Below, piece by piece: positions 18,641 to 26,452 of a stretch of DNA of 64,000 nucleotides; within the stretch, counting starts at the first letter, position 1; each line of letters begins with the position of its first letter. The stretch is from assembly GCA_047632435.1 (NCBI GenBank), contig JBLICU010000001.1, positions 1 through 64,000 of the forward strand, read 5' to 3'. The notes under the pieces were generated by a model. The model ran no database searches. It had not been told where the DNA came from and worked only from the letters and a program-made list of their open reading frames with translations. The translations under genes and the position numbers were made by a program. This DNA is from JAMZMI01 sp047632435. GTDB taxonomy: Bacteria; Bacteroidota; Bacteroidia; Cytophagales; Cyclobacteriaceae.

Positions 18641-19942
18641 ATGAACATGATCACCAACCTTTTAATGATGCCATTGGCTGAGGGAGCTGTAGAAGCAGTC
18701 GCTCAAGCTGATCTTGCTGCAGATGTTGCCTTTAACCTATTGACGGCAAATAACATCTGGATGATGCTGGCTACTGCACTCGTTTTCATTATGCACCTTG
18801 GATTTGCTGGTGTGGAAACAGGCTTTGGTCAAGCAAAGAACACAGTTAATATTCTTTTCAAGAATACTTTAACTCCGATTATCGGAATCGTGACCTACTT
18901 TATCTGTGGGTTTAATTTAATGTACCCAGGAGACTTCAATGGAATATTGGGTTTCGCAGGTTTTGGAATTGAGTCAATGTCCACAGCTGATGTTTCTTCA
19001 GAATATGCAGGTGGAGGTTATACTTACTGGACAGATTTCTTGTTTCAGGCGATGTTCGCTGCGACTGCCGCAACTATCGTTTCAGGAGCTGTAGCTGAGC
19101 GTATCAAAATTGGAGCTTATATGATCTTCACAGTAGTATTCGTGGGTGTTGTATATCCGATTATCGGAAGCTGGCAGTGGGGTGGCGGATTCCTTTCTGA
19201 GCTTGGATTCTACGATTTTGCTGGTTCTACACTTGTTCATTCTGTAGGAGGATGGGGAGCATTGGCTGGTATCATGGTATTAGGCCCACGTCTTGGTAAA
19301 TATGTTGATGGCAAAGTAATTGACAAGCCAGGTTCTTCTGTTCCTTTGGCCGTGATAGGTGTATTCCTTCTTTGGTTAGGTTGGTTCGGATTCAACGGAG
19401 GTTCAGTACTTTCTGCTGACCCTGGAGTTGTTTCATTTGTATTGGTTACTACATGTCTTGCTGCCTGTACAGGTGGTCTTGGTGGTTTCCTAGGTGGATA
19501 CCTGTTGTTCAAAAGACTTGATTTAGGAATGGTACTCAATGGTATCCTTGCTGGTCTTGTAGGTATTACAGCTGGTGCAGATTCAATCGAGCCAATGAAT
19601 GCATTGCTTATCGGTTTCATTGCTGGTGTGATTGTGGTATTCTCGGCGGTTACTCTTGATAAATTCAAATTGGATGATGTTGTAGGAGCTGTTTCAGTTC
19701 ACTTGGTATGTGGAATCTGGGGTACTTTGGCCGTAGGTATCTTCTCAACAAATCCTGACCATACTTTCATGGCTCAGTTGATCGGTGTTGTTGCTTGTGG
19801 AGCTGCTGCTTTCATCAGTGCACTAATCATCTTCTACGTGTTGAAATTCACCATGGGAATCAGAGTATCTGAAGAGCATGAAAAAGAAGGATTGGATAGC
19901 CATGAGCACGGTATCAGGGGATATACAATCATCACAGAATAA
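18641..19942 (+). CDS. amtB: Ammonium transporter, Amt family
   Basis: 433 residues from the ATG at 18641 (a TTG three codons earlier is less likely). About eleven transmembrane helices. Family signatures: FAGVETGFGQAKNTVNILFKN, FQAMFAATAATIVSGAVAERIK, and the pore twin-histidine regions STLVHSVGGWGALAG and VGAVSVHLVCGIWGTLAVG. It conducts ammonium into the cell for glutamine synthetase, encoded two genes downstream. The C-terminus (SHEHGIRGY) resembles the regulatory tail that contacts PII. No glnB/glnK gene is present between them. Confidence 0.95.
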   Translation: MNMITNLLMMPLAEGAVEAVAQADLAADVAFNLLTANNIWMMLATALVFIMHLGFAGVETGFGQAKNTVNILFKNTLTPIIGIVTYFICGFNLMYPGDFNGILGFAGFGIESMSTADVSSEYAGGGYTYWTDFLFQAMFAATAATIVSGAVAERIKIGAYMIFTVVFVGVVYPIIGSWQWGGGFLSELGFYDFAGSTLVHSVGGWGALAGIMVLGPRLGKYVDGKVIDKPGSSVPLAVIGVFLLWLGWFGFNGGSVLSADPGVVSFVLVTTCLAACTGGLGGFLGGYLLFKRLDLGMVLNGILAGLVGITAGADSIEPMNALLIGFIAGVIVVFSAVTLDKFKLDDVVGAVSVHLVCGIWGTLAVGIFSTNPDHTFMAQLIGVVACGAAAFISALIIFYVLKFTMGIRVSEEHEKEGLDSHEHGIRGYTIITE

Positions 19943-19965
19943 TTCTCAAAAACTCAAAATAAAAA

Positions 19966-20008
19966 AGCCTCTGATCTACAGGTCGGAAAACTCATACGAT
20001 CAGAGGCT
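19966..20008 (+). terminator. Hairpin between ammonium transporter and porin
   Basis: AGCCTCTGATC (19966-19976) pairs with GATCAGAGGCT (19998-20008), an 11 bp perfect stem with a 21 nt loop and A-run upstream. It lacks a T-run on the plus strand, so it may be a transcript-end stabiliser or partial attenuator. Confidence 0.65.
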
Positions 20009-20043
20009 ACTCAAAACATTTTACACAAACATTCAATCAAGAA

Positions 20044-21093
20044 ATGATTATGAAAACTTTTACAAATCTATTTAAATCTGCGCTTTTCGCGCTTTTGTTG
20101 ACAGTAGTTTCTGTCAATGTCAATGCACAAGACGAAGAAGGTCCGGCACTTACATTTAGCGGATCTGTTGATACTTATTATAGAACTAACTTGAATGCAG
20201 TTTATACGGAAGCGCCAGGGTCTTCTTTTGCCAATCAGCATGGTTTTGCTGTTGGGATGGCTAACATAATAACGAGCATAGAAGGCGAAAAGTCCGGTTT
20301 CGTAGCTGATTTGGTTTTTGGCCCAAGAGGTACGGATGCCGTTTTTGGTTCAACTACAGCTAGCTCTAGTATTGTGAATCAACTTTATGCATACTGGAAT
20401 GCAACTGAGTCTGTAACTTTCACAATTGGTAACTTCAACACTTTCTTGGGTTACGAGGTGATTTCGCCAACAGCAAATTATAACTACTCTACTTCTTATA
20501 TGTTCTCTTACGGACCATTTTCTCATTCAGGTCTTAAGGCAGATATCGCTTTGGGAGATGCGTCTTTGATGTTAGGTGTATTCAATCCTACTGATGCTAC
20601 TGATTTTAACCCAAGTGGAAAATATGTTTTTGGTGCTCAATTGGGTTACGGAGGAGTTTATTTGAACTCTATTCTATCTGATGATTTCTATCAGTTTGAT
20701 GTGACTGCCGGATGGGATTTGACCGATGCGCTTTACCTTGGGATAAATGCAACAACAGCCAAGGATAATTTCTTTGGTGCTGCGATTTATCTTCAGAACT
20801 CATTCTCTGATGACTTTTCCATGGGGGTAAGAGCTGAGTATTTCTCTGATGAAGGAGTTGGTGCATTGCCGGACACAAATTTGTACGATGCTTTCGGTAC
20901 CGTTGTTACTCCTGGATTCATTGCTACAAATGTAATTGACCTTACTTTGTCTGCTAACTATTCAGTTGGTGCTCTGACATTCATTCCTGAATTGAGAGTT
21001 GATCTGTTTGATGAGGATGTGGTTGCTGAGAGTTCTACAAAAGCGGGTAGTTCTTTAGCTTCTTTCGTCTTAGCAGCAGTTTATGCTTTCTAA
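20044..21093 (+). CDS. Outer-membrane beta-barrel porin
   Basis: 349 residues. A signal peptide ends at VNVNAQ. The rest shows alternating amphipathic strands and ends in an aromatic residue (LAAVYAF), as barrel proteins do. LTFSGSVDTYYRTNL, LVFGPRGTDAVFG and FTIGNFNTFLGYEVISP match the putative beta-barrel porin-2 (OmpL-like) family. Its position between ammonium transporter and glutamine synthetase suggests it carries ammonium or a small nitrogen compound across the outer membrane; that is inference from context. Confidence 0.85.
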   Translation: MIMKTFTNLFKSALFALLLTVVSVNVNAQDEEGPALTFSGSVDTYYRTNLNAVYTEAPGSSFANQHGFAVGMANIITSIEGEKSGFVADLVFGPRGTDAVFGSTTASSSIVNQLYAYWNATESVTFTIGNFNTFLGYEVISPTANYNYSTSYMFSYGPFSHSGLKADIALGDASLMLGVFNPTDATDFNPSGKYVFGAQLGYGGVYLNSILSDDFYQFDVTAGWDLTDALYLGINATTAKDNFFGAAIYLQNSFSDDFSMGVRAEYFSDEGVGALPDTNLYDAFGTVVTPGFIATNVIDLTLSANYSVGALTFIPELRVDLFDEDVVAESSTKAGSSLASFVLAAVYAF

Positions 21094-21116
21094 CTTAAGT
21101 CATTACTAATCTTTGC

Positions 21117-21152
21117 AGTCAAAGTCCATTCAGTAATGATTGGACTTTGACT
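21117..21152 (+). terminator. Intrinsic terminator after the porin
   Basis: AGTCAAAGTCCA pairs with TGGACTTTGACT, a 12 bp perfect stem around a 12 nt loop, followed by an AT-rich stretch. Confidence 0.75.
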
Positions 21153-21192
21153 ATTTATCTCCATTCTCAATGAAGTGGTTCGAACATTGTGA

Positions 21193-21223
21193 ATTTGGCA
21201 ATACAAGTAAAAAAATGTGACGA
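21193..21223 (+). promoter_or_regulatory. Second copy of the bipartite nitrogen-gene motif
   Basis: ATTTGGCAA at 21193-21201 and ATGTGACGA at 21215-21223, 105 nt before the glutamine synthetase ATG; see the copy at 18568. Confidence 0.5.
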
Positions 21224-21327
21224 ATTATTTATTTATTCGAACAAAAATTTGAAAATTACAGAACGTATTGAAATGACTTATTTCAATCATGTCGCTTGTT
21301 TAACTTATAAAATATAAACCTAAAAAA

Positions 21328-22338
21328 ATGTCTAAATCAAAATTGGAGTACATTTGGTTGGATGGATATAAGCCGACCCAATCGCTAAGAAGTAAAACAA
21401 AAGTTGTATCAGATTTCAGTGGAAAACTAGAAGACTGTGATGATTGGTCTTTCGATGGATCATCTACTCAGCAGGCAGAAGGCGGTTCTTCAGACTGTAT
21501 CATGAAGCCTATTTTTATCTGTCCTGACCCTGCATTAGAAGACGCATATTTGGTCATGTGTGAAGTGCTCAATGCAGATGGTACACCACATATTTCTAAT
21601 GGAAGAGCTACTATTGATGATCAGGATGATGACTTCTGGTTTGGTTTCGAGCAAGAATATTTCTTGATGGATCCTGAAACAAAATTGCCTATTGGTTTTC
21701 CTGCTGGTGGATACCCAGCTCCACAAGGACCATATTATTGTGGTGTAGGTGGACAAAATGTTTTTGGTAGAGATTTTAAAGATGAGCATCTTGATCTTTG
21801 CATTGCTGCTGGGCTAAATATTGAAGGCACAAATGGTGAAGTAGCGACAGGTCAGTGGGAATGGCAAATATTTGCTAAAGGAGCTTCTTCTGCTGGTGAC
21901 CAGGTCTGGGTAGCCAGATATTTGATGGAAAGACTTACCGAACAATACGGATTGTATGTTGAATACCATCCTAAGCCTCTTGGTCAGACTGACTGGAACG
22001 GCTCTGGTATGCATGCTAATTTCTCGAACACTTATACACGTACTGCAGCTTCAAAAGAAAAGATAGAAAAAGTATGTGAGTCGTTTAGAAGTGTGGTTAA
22101 GGAGCACATAGAAGTTTACGGTGCTTACAATGATCAGAGATTGACAGGAAAGCACGAAACAGCTTCTATCAATGACTTCTCTTACGGACTATCAGACAGA
22201 GGTGCTTCTATTCGTATTCCTCTTTATACTAAGAATAAAGGATGGAGTGGGTATCTAGAAGATAGAAGACCTGCTTCTAATGCAGATCCATATAAAGTTG
22301 CTGCAAGAATCATCAAAACAGTAAAAACTGTTAAATAA
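21328..22338 (+). CDS. glnII: Glutamine synthetase, type II (eukaryotic-like)
   Basis: 336 residues, the short GSII length rather than the 450-residue GSI or 720-residue GSIII. The beta-grasp domain carries YIWLDGYKP and the latch-type SFDGSSTQQAEG. The catalytic domain has FGFEQEYFLMD, GTNGEVATGQWEWQI, and GSGMHANFSN, with metal and ATP ligands in place, then RGASIRIP and EDRRPASNADPY. It condenses glutamate and ammonia using ATP in the cytoplasm. Type II enzymes are not controlled by adenylylation. The gene is preceded by the motif also found at the ammonium transporter. Confidence 0.95.
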   Translation: MSKSKLEYIWLDGYKPTQSLRSKTKVVSDFSGKLEDCDDWSFDGSSTQQAEGGSSDCIMKPIFICPDPALEDAYLVMCEVLNADGTPHISNGRATIDDQDDDFWFGFEQEYFLMDPETKLPIGFPAGGYPAPQGPYYCGVGGQNVFGRDFKDEHLDLCIAAGLNIEGTNGEVATGQWEWQIFAKGASSAGDQVWVARYLMERLTEQYGLYVEYHPKPLGQTDWNGSGMHANFSNTYTRTAASKEKIEKVCESFRSVVKEHIEVYGAYNDQRLTGKHETASINDFSYGLSDRGASIRIPLYTKNKGWSGYLEDRRPASNADPYKVAARIIKTVKTVK

Positions 22339-22360
22339 GATTCTTAAATACAGAACTATA

Positions 22361-22393
22361 AAAAAACCGACTCAGATGATGAGTCGGTTTTTT
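22361..22393. terminator. Bidirectional intrinsic terminator
   Basis: AAAAAACCGACTCA pairs with TGAGTCGGTTTTTT, a 14 bp stem with flanking A and T runs, between glutamine synthetase and the convergent TPR/SH3 gene. Confidence 0.93.
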
Positions 22394-22396
22394 CAT

Positions 22397-23110
22397 TTAC
22401 ATCAGTTTTAGTAATCTATTTGACCGGACATAAGCTTCTGTTTCTCCGATTCGTATTTTTGTCCAGATAGGTTCAGCCTCTATTACTTTGACTTTATTGC
22501 CCTTCGCTATTAATTCCAAAGGTTCAGAACCAGCAGATGGTCCCTGCATCATTACCGTTTGGTCTTGTTTAATAATGGCTTCATTGTCATTGAAAAATTC
22601 ATTGAGTACTAAAGCTGCAGGAATCAATAAGAAAAGTTGTAGTGCGAGCCATGGCGCTGCAGAAGCTCCTTTTGGTGCTTTGAAATAGATGATGGAGAGT
22701 GATAATAATGAAAGCGCTAATAAGCCCATAATGACCAAGTCACCATATTTATTGATGTTATTGACAATAAACTTATAGTCAGAGTATTCAAAGCCGGACA
22801 AACTATTTTCTTCAGCCAGGTCACGCATTTTTTCAAGAACTTTTTTATCGGAGGTTTTTTTATAATAATGGTCCAGATAGAAAAGTGCTTCTGTGTAATT
22901 ACCAAGACCTTCTTTTATAAAAGCCATTCTTGCCAGCATGGCTGGAGAAGCCGAACCTTCTGCATAGATTGTGCTGTAGAGATCAAACGCTTCAGTATAT
23001 TTTTTTGATTTAAAAAGGCTATCAGCCTTATGAAGCGGGTCGTCATTGGCACCTTTGGTTAGAAAAAAACAACCTAAAAGTGAAATCGAAATTAATATTC
23101 TAAAAAACAT
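22397..23110 (-). CDS. TPR and SH3-domain membrane protein, BatE-like
   Basis: 237 residues. A signal-anchor or signal peptide (ILISISLLGCFFLTKG) is followed by two TPR-like units (ADSLFKSKKYTEAFDLYSTIY, KEGLGNYTEALFYLDHYYKK), two transmembrane helices around residues 123-170, and a C-terminal bacterial SH3 domain (GNKVKVIEAEPIWTKIRIGETEAYVRSNRL). The layout resembles BatE of Bacteroidota aerotolerance operons, but no Bat neighbours are present. Function is unassigned; a periplasmic or membrane scaffold is likely. Confidence 0.75.
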   Translation of the reverse strand: MFFRILISISLLGCFFLTKGANDDPLHKADSLFKSKKYTEAFDLYSTIYAEGSASPAMLARMAFIKEGLGNYTEALFYLDHYYKKTSDKKVLEKMRDLAEENSLSGFEYSDYKFIVNNINKYGDLVIMGLLALSLLSLSIIYFKAPKGASAAPWLALQLFLLIPAALVLNEFFNDNEAIIKQDQTVMMQGPSAGSEPLELIAKGNKVKVIEAEPIWTKIRIGETEAYVRSNRLLKLM

Positions 23111-23207
23111 ATTTGTTGGTTGTAATTTGAGAATAAGCTACGTAGTTTTGCAACCGCAATTTTAAGGTAGACACTTCAAAAAGTCTAATTTATTAAGGCA
23201 ATTTAAC

Positions 23208-23283
23208 GATTCGCTAGCTCAGCTGGTAGAGCAACGCCCTTTTAAGGCGTGGGTCCTGGGTTCGAGCCCCAGGCGGATCACCA
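23208..23283 (+). tRNA. tRNA-Lys (anticodon TTT)
   Basis: Complete cloverleaf. Acceptor GATTCGC pairs with GCGGATC (one G-T wobble), followed by A and an encoded CCA. The D arm is GCTC-AGCTGGTA-GAGC. The anticodon stem ACGCC/GGCGT encloses CTTTTAA, giving anticodon TTT. The T arm is CTGGG-TTCGAGC-CCCAG. A strong terminator follows 2 nt later. Confidence 0.97.
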
Positions 23284-23284
23284 C

Positions 23285-23319
23285 AAGCCCGATTTTCATT
23301 GAGAATCGGGCTTTTTTAT
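23285..23319 (+). terminator. Terminator of tRNA-Lys
   Basis: AAGCCCGATT pairs with AATCGGGCTT around a 9 nt loop, followed by a T-run. Confidence 0.92.
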
Positions 23320-23588
23320 TGATTGACATTCTAATACACTTAATATATCTATTCCTCGTTTTGCAATATCCTTAAGGAATCCCTGAGGAAATTTTATCAA
23401 TCTCAAGCAGTTCTTATTTGACCTGAATCCATCTGTTTAGTAGAATCAGTGTTCCAAAACAATTTATATTATTTATATTATTTAGGAGTAGGATAGTCAC
23501 GAAATTTAACTAAGCGAATCAAACAATCTTTCGAATCCTAATTACACACTTAGCTATTTGTTGTCACTGCCCCAACATTGTCTGATAA
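23320..23588. other. Spacer between tRNA-Lys and the transposase remnant
   Basis: No coding signal, tRNA or clear terminal inverted repeat was seen in these 269 nt. It may hold one end of the decayed insertion sequence. Confidence 0.5.
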
Positions 23589-23976
23589 TTAATACTTCAA
23601 ATCAGACAAAACCATGAAAACAATTTCCACACTTGCGCTACTATGCACTTCCAGAATTTTGACCCATTCAAAACTAGAGTTTAAAAAATAATAAAATTCC
23701 TTAAAAGCTTGTTTGGGAGTTTTGTCTCCCAGTCCTTCATATGATAGGTTATGGTTGTAATCCTGTTTCCAGTTTGCGGTTAGCAACTGTACTTGCCTGA
23801 GATTTTTGAAGAGGTTTGTATTATGAAGCACAGAACGCAAGGAGCAGTTAACCTTTTCCACGTATACATTCTGCATAAGTTTTTTATGCTGAATAAATGC
23901 CAATTCTACTTTGTTTTCATTGCTCCATTCATCAAGTTGTCTTGTGATAAACTCTGAACCATTATCTAGACGGATT
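23589..23976 (-). pseudogene. IS3-family transposase OrfB remnant
   Basis: The minus strand reads RLDNGSEFITRQLDEWSNENKV, then LAFIQHKKLMQNVYVEKVN and DYNHNLSYEGLGDKTPKQAF. These are the second Asp and the Glu of the DDE integrase core and the C-terminal tail of IS3-group OrfB proteins. The first catalytic Asp, the N-terminal domain and OrfA are missing, and no start codon precedes the fragment. After the tail the frame reads into unrelated sequence. Just upstream, AGACGGATTAA occurs twice (23968-23978 and 23990-24000). It is a dead insertion sequence next to a tRNA and at the edge of the carbohydrate locus. Confidence 0.85.
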
Positions 23977-24254
23977 AATAGGTGCGAAAAGACGGATTAA
24001 AGCTCTGCTGAATAAGTGGTGATTTTGTTTTTACATTACTGCATTTAAACCAACCTTAATAATAAGGGTAACTGAGGCATATTCAGGAAGTTTCGTAATT
24101 AGGAATTGCCGTCCTGACCACAGCCAGAAACATCATTATTATTAATATTTGGTTCGCGAAAAAACTATAATTATTTGAGTGGGCATATCTGACGTAAACA
24201 TCCTTTCTTATTTTGGATTTATTGTATCCATTCCAACAGGTTTGATGTAGTTCT
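23977..24254. other. Spacer upstream of the carbohydrate locus boundary
   Basis: About 280 nt without a supported gene. A minus-strand frame extends into it past the haloperoxidase end but shows no family features. Confidence 0.45.
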
Positions 24255-26441
24255 TCAATAAACAATGAGCTTTTCAGCAAATAGCGTATTTTCTCCCACG
24301 ACTCTGATAAAATACATTCCTCTAGGTAAATTGACTTCAATTTGTGTGTCAAGTGCACCTTGCTGCCTTAGTTGACCTTGGTGATCATATATTTGATATT
24401 CAGTAGGATCTTTTGTTAGTAGTTGGATGCTGATGCTACTTCCCGATAGCGCTGGATTGGGATATAGGGTGATCGATTTTCTAGGATTAGATGCATGAGT
24501 GTCTAATGTCTCCTCGCCATTGAAAAGTCGCTGAGCCTTTTGCCAAACGGCATGAGCCACTTGAGGGCCTATGATACGACCAGGAATGTCGTCGGCAGGT
24601 GGATGGATTCCTCCCCAAATTCGAGAGAGGCTACATTGATCTGCAGCATCCTTGTAAGTAGCCCATTGCAGTGTCACATCCACACTTGGTCCCTTTTCGA
24701 AAACCAAAAAATCATTTTGAGGTGCGTGAAACTCACCCAGTCCACCGGGAAAATAAGGCATGCCTGTGAGCTGTGTTAATATGTTGGCACCAGCACTTGA
24801 ATAAGTAGAATGCCCCGAAATATAACCGGCAAAGGGTGGGGTAACGAACGAAGGTCGTTGATAGGGCCACCAATCTTCACCAAGAATCCATCCTACTCCA
24901 GCGTCATCTAAAGTGGGGTCCGTGATGTAGTCGTGCCCTCGCCAAGTATAGATTTTAATCTTGCCAATATTTTCTGGGTTTGCGGCCAATGGATCACCAG
25001 TTTGTACTAGTTCTACCAATCCTTCCTCTAACGGTATACCATGGGCATGGTAATTTGGCAATTGAGAATCGGAAGACTGCCCAATTGTGGCCATATAGCG
25101 AATAGCAGATATTGGCCTTACATAATCATACCATCCTTTGATGCTCCAGGCAGTGATAGCTACGTCGTGCATGGCTGCTCCCAGCATAAAATAAGCCTTC
25201 ACATCATACTCCAGTCGATCCTCAAATGTAATTGAGCCCATATAAATGGGCTCGAATTGAGGGTGATCCATGACATAATTGAGTATGGTAAACCAGTGTC
25301 CGGGTGGTGTCTCAGAGTCGGGACCGTCTGCCCAAAACTCAGCTAAAACACGAGTGTAGTCACCCCTCGGTACTAATTGTGGCTCATAGGGTTGGTTGGT
25401 GACAGGATTCACTGTATAGCCTGACTGTGAAGTACCACCATCTGCCTGGTAAAATGTCTTAAATTCATCCAAAGTTTTGGGATATGTAGATACATTTCCG
25501 ATCTCGTTCGGCGAAATATCCCAAACAGTAGGATCATCTGCATTCAAATGTGAAGCCCAGTTGGCTACCAATGAAAAATTCCACTTATAAGCAGCTGTTT
25601 CAGCGGGGTCATTTCCCAACATGGGAGGTGCGCTAGGATCATGATATACCCTGTACTCATCGCCATTTCTGGTGAATATGCTCAGATCATTGTTAGTAAG
25701 TGCGAATCCCTTCAGATTTCCCCATTCAGGTCCTAAAAAAGGAGGTGTGGAACCTAGGATCACGTTACCACCTTGATCAATAAATGTTTCGAAGGACAAA
25801 GGCTGCCATCTGTTGGGGTCAGTCATGACGATGGGGTCTGAGCTTGTGAGCAGGAGCGGATCATTTACAGGCTGATAGTATTGGTTGGCGTAGGTGTTTT
25901 GTTCATTTGATCCGTCCATAAGGCCGAAACGAATAATTTCGGAAGCAATGAAGTTGCCAAGAGTGGCGGCTGTCCCGTCTGAATAGTCAATGGCGGTAAC
26001 CTCTGTGGAATAGCCGAACTGATCCATCAGTGAATCGAGATAATGATGGATATCTTCTTTTTTGGGTGACTTGGTAAATCGAAAATAGAGCAAACGGTAA
26101 AGAGCATGGCTCATGACCTCTTCTTTTTTATCTTTCAAAGTTGTAATGATAAATGGTGTCAGTTGAATGTCAGATTTAAACTCACCCATCTTTTGCCCTA
26201 TTAAGAATGGTTCGGCAGTTTCATCAAAAATTGCCCAGGTATCGTACATGATGACACTTGTATGAAAGAGGTTTCTTGCATGAACTGTCGGGCGGGCTAA
26301 ATCATTTCGAATGCCATGTAATGTGGCTTCTATCCAGGTTCTGGCTATGCTGCTTTCCTGAGCTGTGCCAGTAACCAAGGTTAACAAGCACAAAAAGTTT
26401 ATGAGGAGGATCCTTTGAACATTATGTTTTGTGAAAATCAT
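24255..26441 (-). CDS. Secreted vanadium-dependent haloperoxidase-like protein with type IX sorting domain
   Basis: 728 residues. A signal peptide ends near TGTAQ. The body is a vanadium haloperoxidase/PAP2-superfamily domain with the complete vanadate or phosphate pocket: K435-x6-R442-P443 (KGWYDYVRP), S542-G543-H544 (ISGHSTYSSAG) and R607-x5-H613 (RIWGGIHPP). These spacings equal those in fungal and algal vanadium enzymes. The last 70 residues (YPNPALSGSS ... GMYFIRVVGENTLFAEKLIVY) are a type IX sorting domain, so it is exported and probably surface-bound or released. Activity may be haloperoxidase or acid phosphatase. It follows the FG-GAP/UnbV gene by 11 nt, and a fused version of both lies at 57498-61151. 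Confidence 0.88.
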   Translation of the reverse strand: MIFTKHNVQRILLINFLCLLTLVTGTAQESSIARTWIEATLHGIRNDLARPTVHARNLFHTSVIMYDTWAIFDETAEPFLIGQKMGEFKSDIQLTPFIITTLKDKKEEVMSHALYRLLYFRFTKSPKKEDIHHYLDSLMDQFGYSTEVTAIDYSDGTAATLGNFIASEIIRFGLMDGSNEQNTYANQYYQPVNDPLLLTSSDPIVMTDPNRWQPLSFETFIDQGGNVILGSTPPFLGPEWGNLKGFALTNNDLSIFTRNGDEYRVYHDPSAPPMLGNDPAETAAYKWNFSLVANWASHLNADDPTVWDISPNEIGNVSTYPKTLDEFKTFYQADGGTSQSGYTVNPVTNQPYEPQLVPRGDYTRVLAEFWADGPDSETPPGHWFTILNYVMDHPQFEPIYMGSITFEDRLEYDVKAYFMLGAAMHDVAITAWSIKGWYDYVRPISAIRYMATIGQSSDSQLPNYHAHGIPLEEGLVELVQTGDPLAANPENIGKIKIYTWRGHDYITDPTLDDAGVGWILGEDWWPYQRPSFVTPPFAGYISGHSTYSSAGANILTQLTGMPYFPGGLGEFHAPQNDFLVFEKGPSVDVTLQWATYKDAADQCSLSRIWGGIHPPADDIPGRIIGPQVAHAVWQKAQRLFNGEETLDTHASNPRKSITLYPNPALSGSSISIQLLTKDPTEYQIYDHQGQLRQQGALDTQIEVNLPRGMYFIRVVGENTLFAEKLIVY

Positions 26442-26452
26442 AGTATTGGTAT

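Noticed and set aside
19237..19668. 143-residue antisense frame within the ammonium transporter
   Set aside because: Proline/threonine-rich composition is the mirror of the transporter's codons; no homology-like features.
23208..23283. tRNA-Lys as an integration site with a duplicated 3' end
   Set aside because: I found no second copy of the tRNA 3' end in the window and no integrase gene.
24083..24358. 91-residue minus-strand frame overlapping the haloperoxidase end
   Set aside because: It overlaps a confident gene in another frame and shows no family motif.
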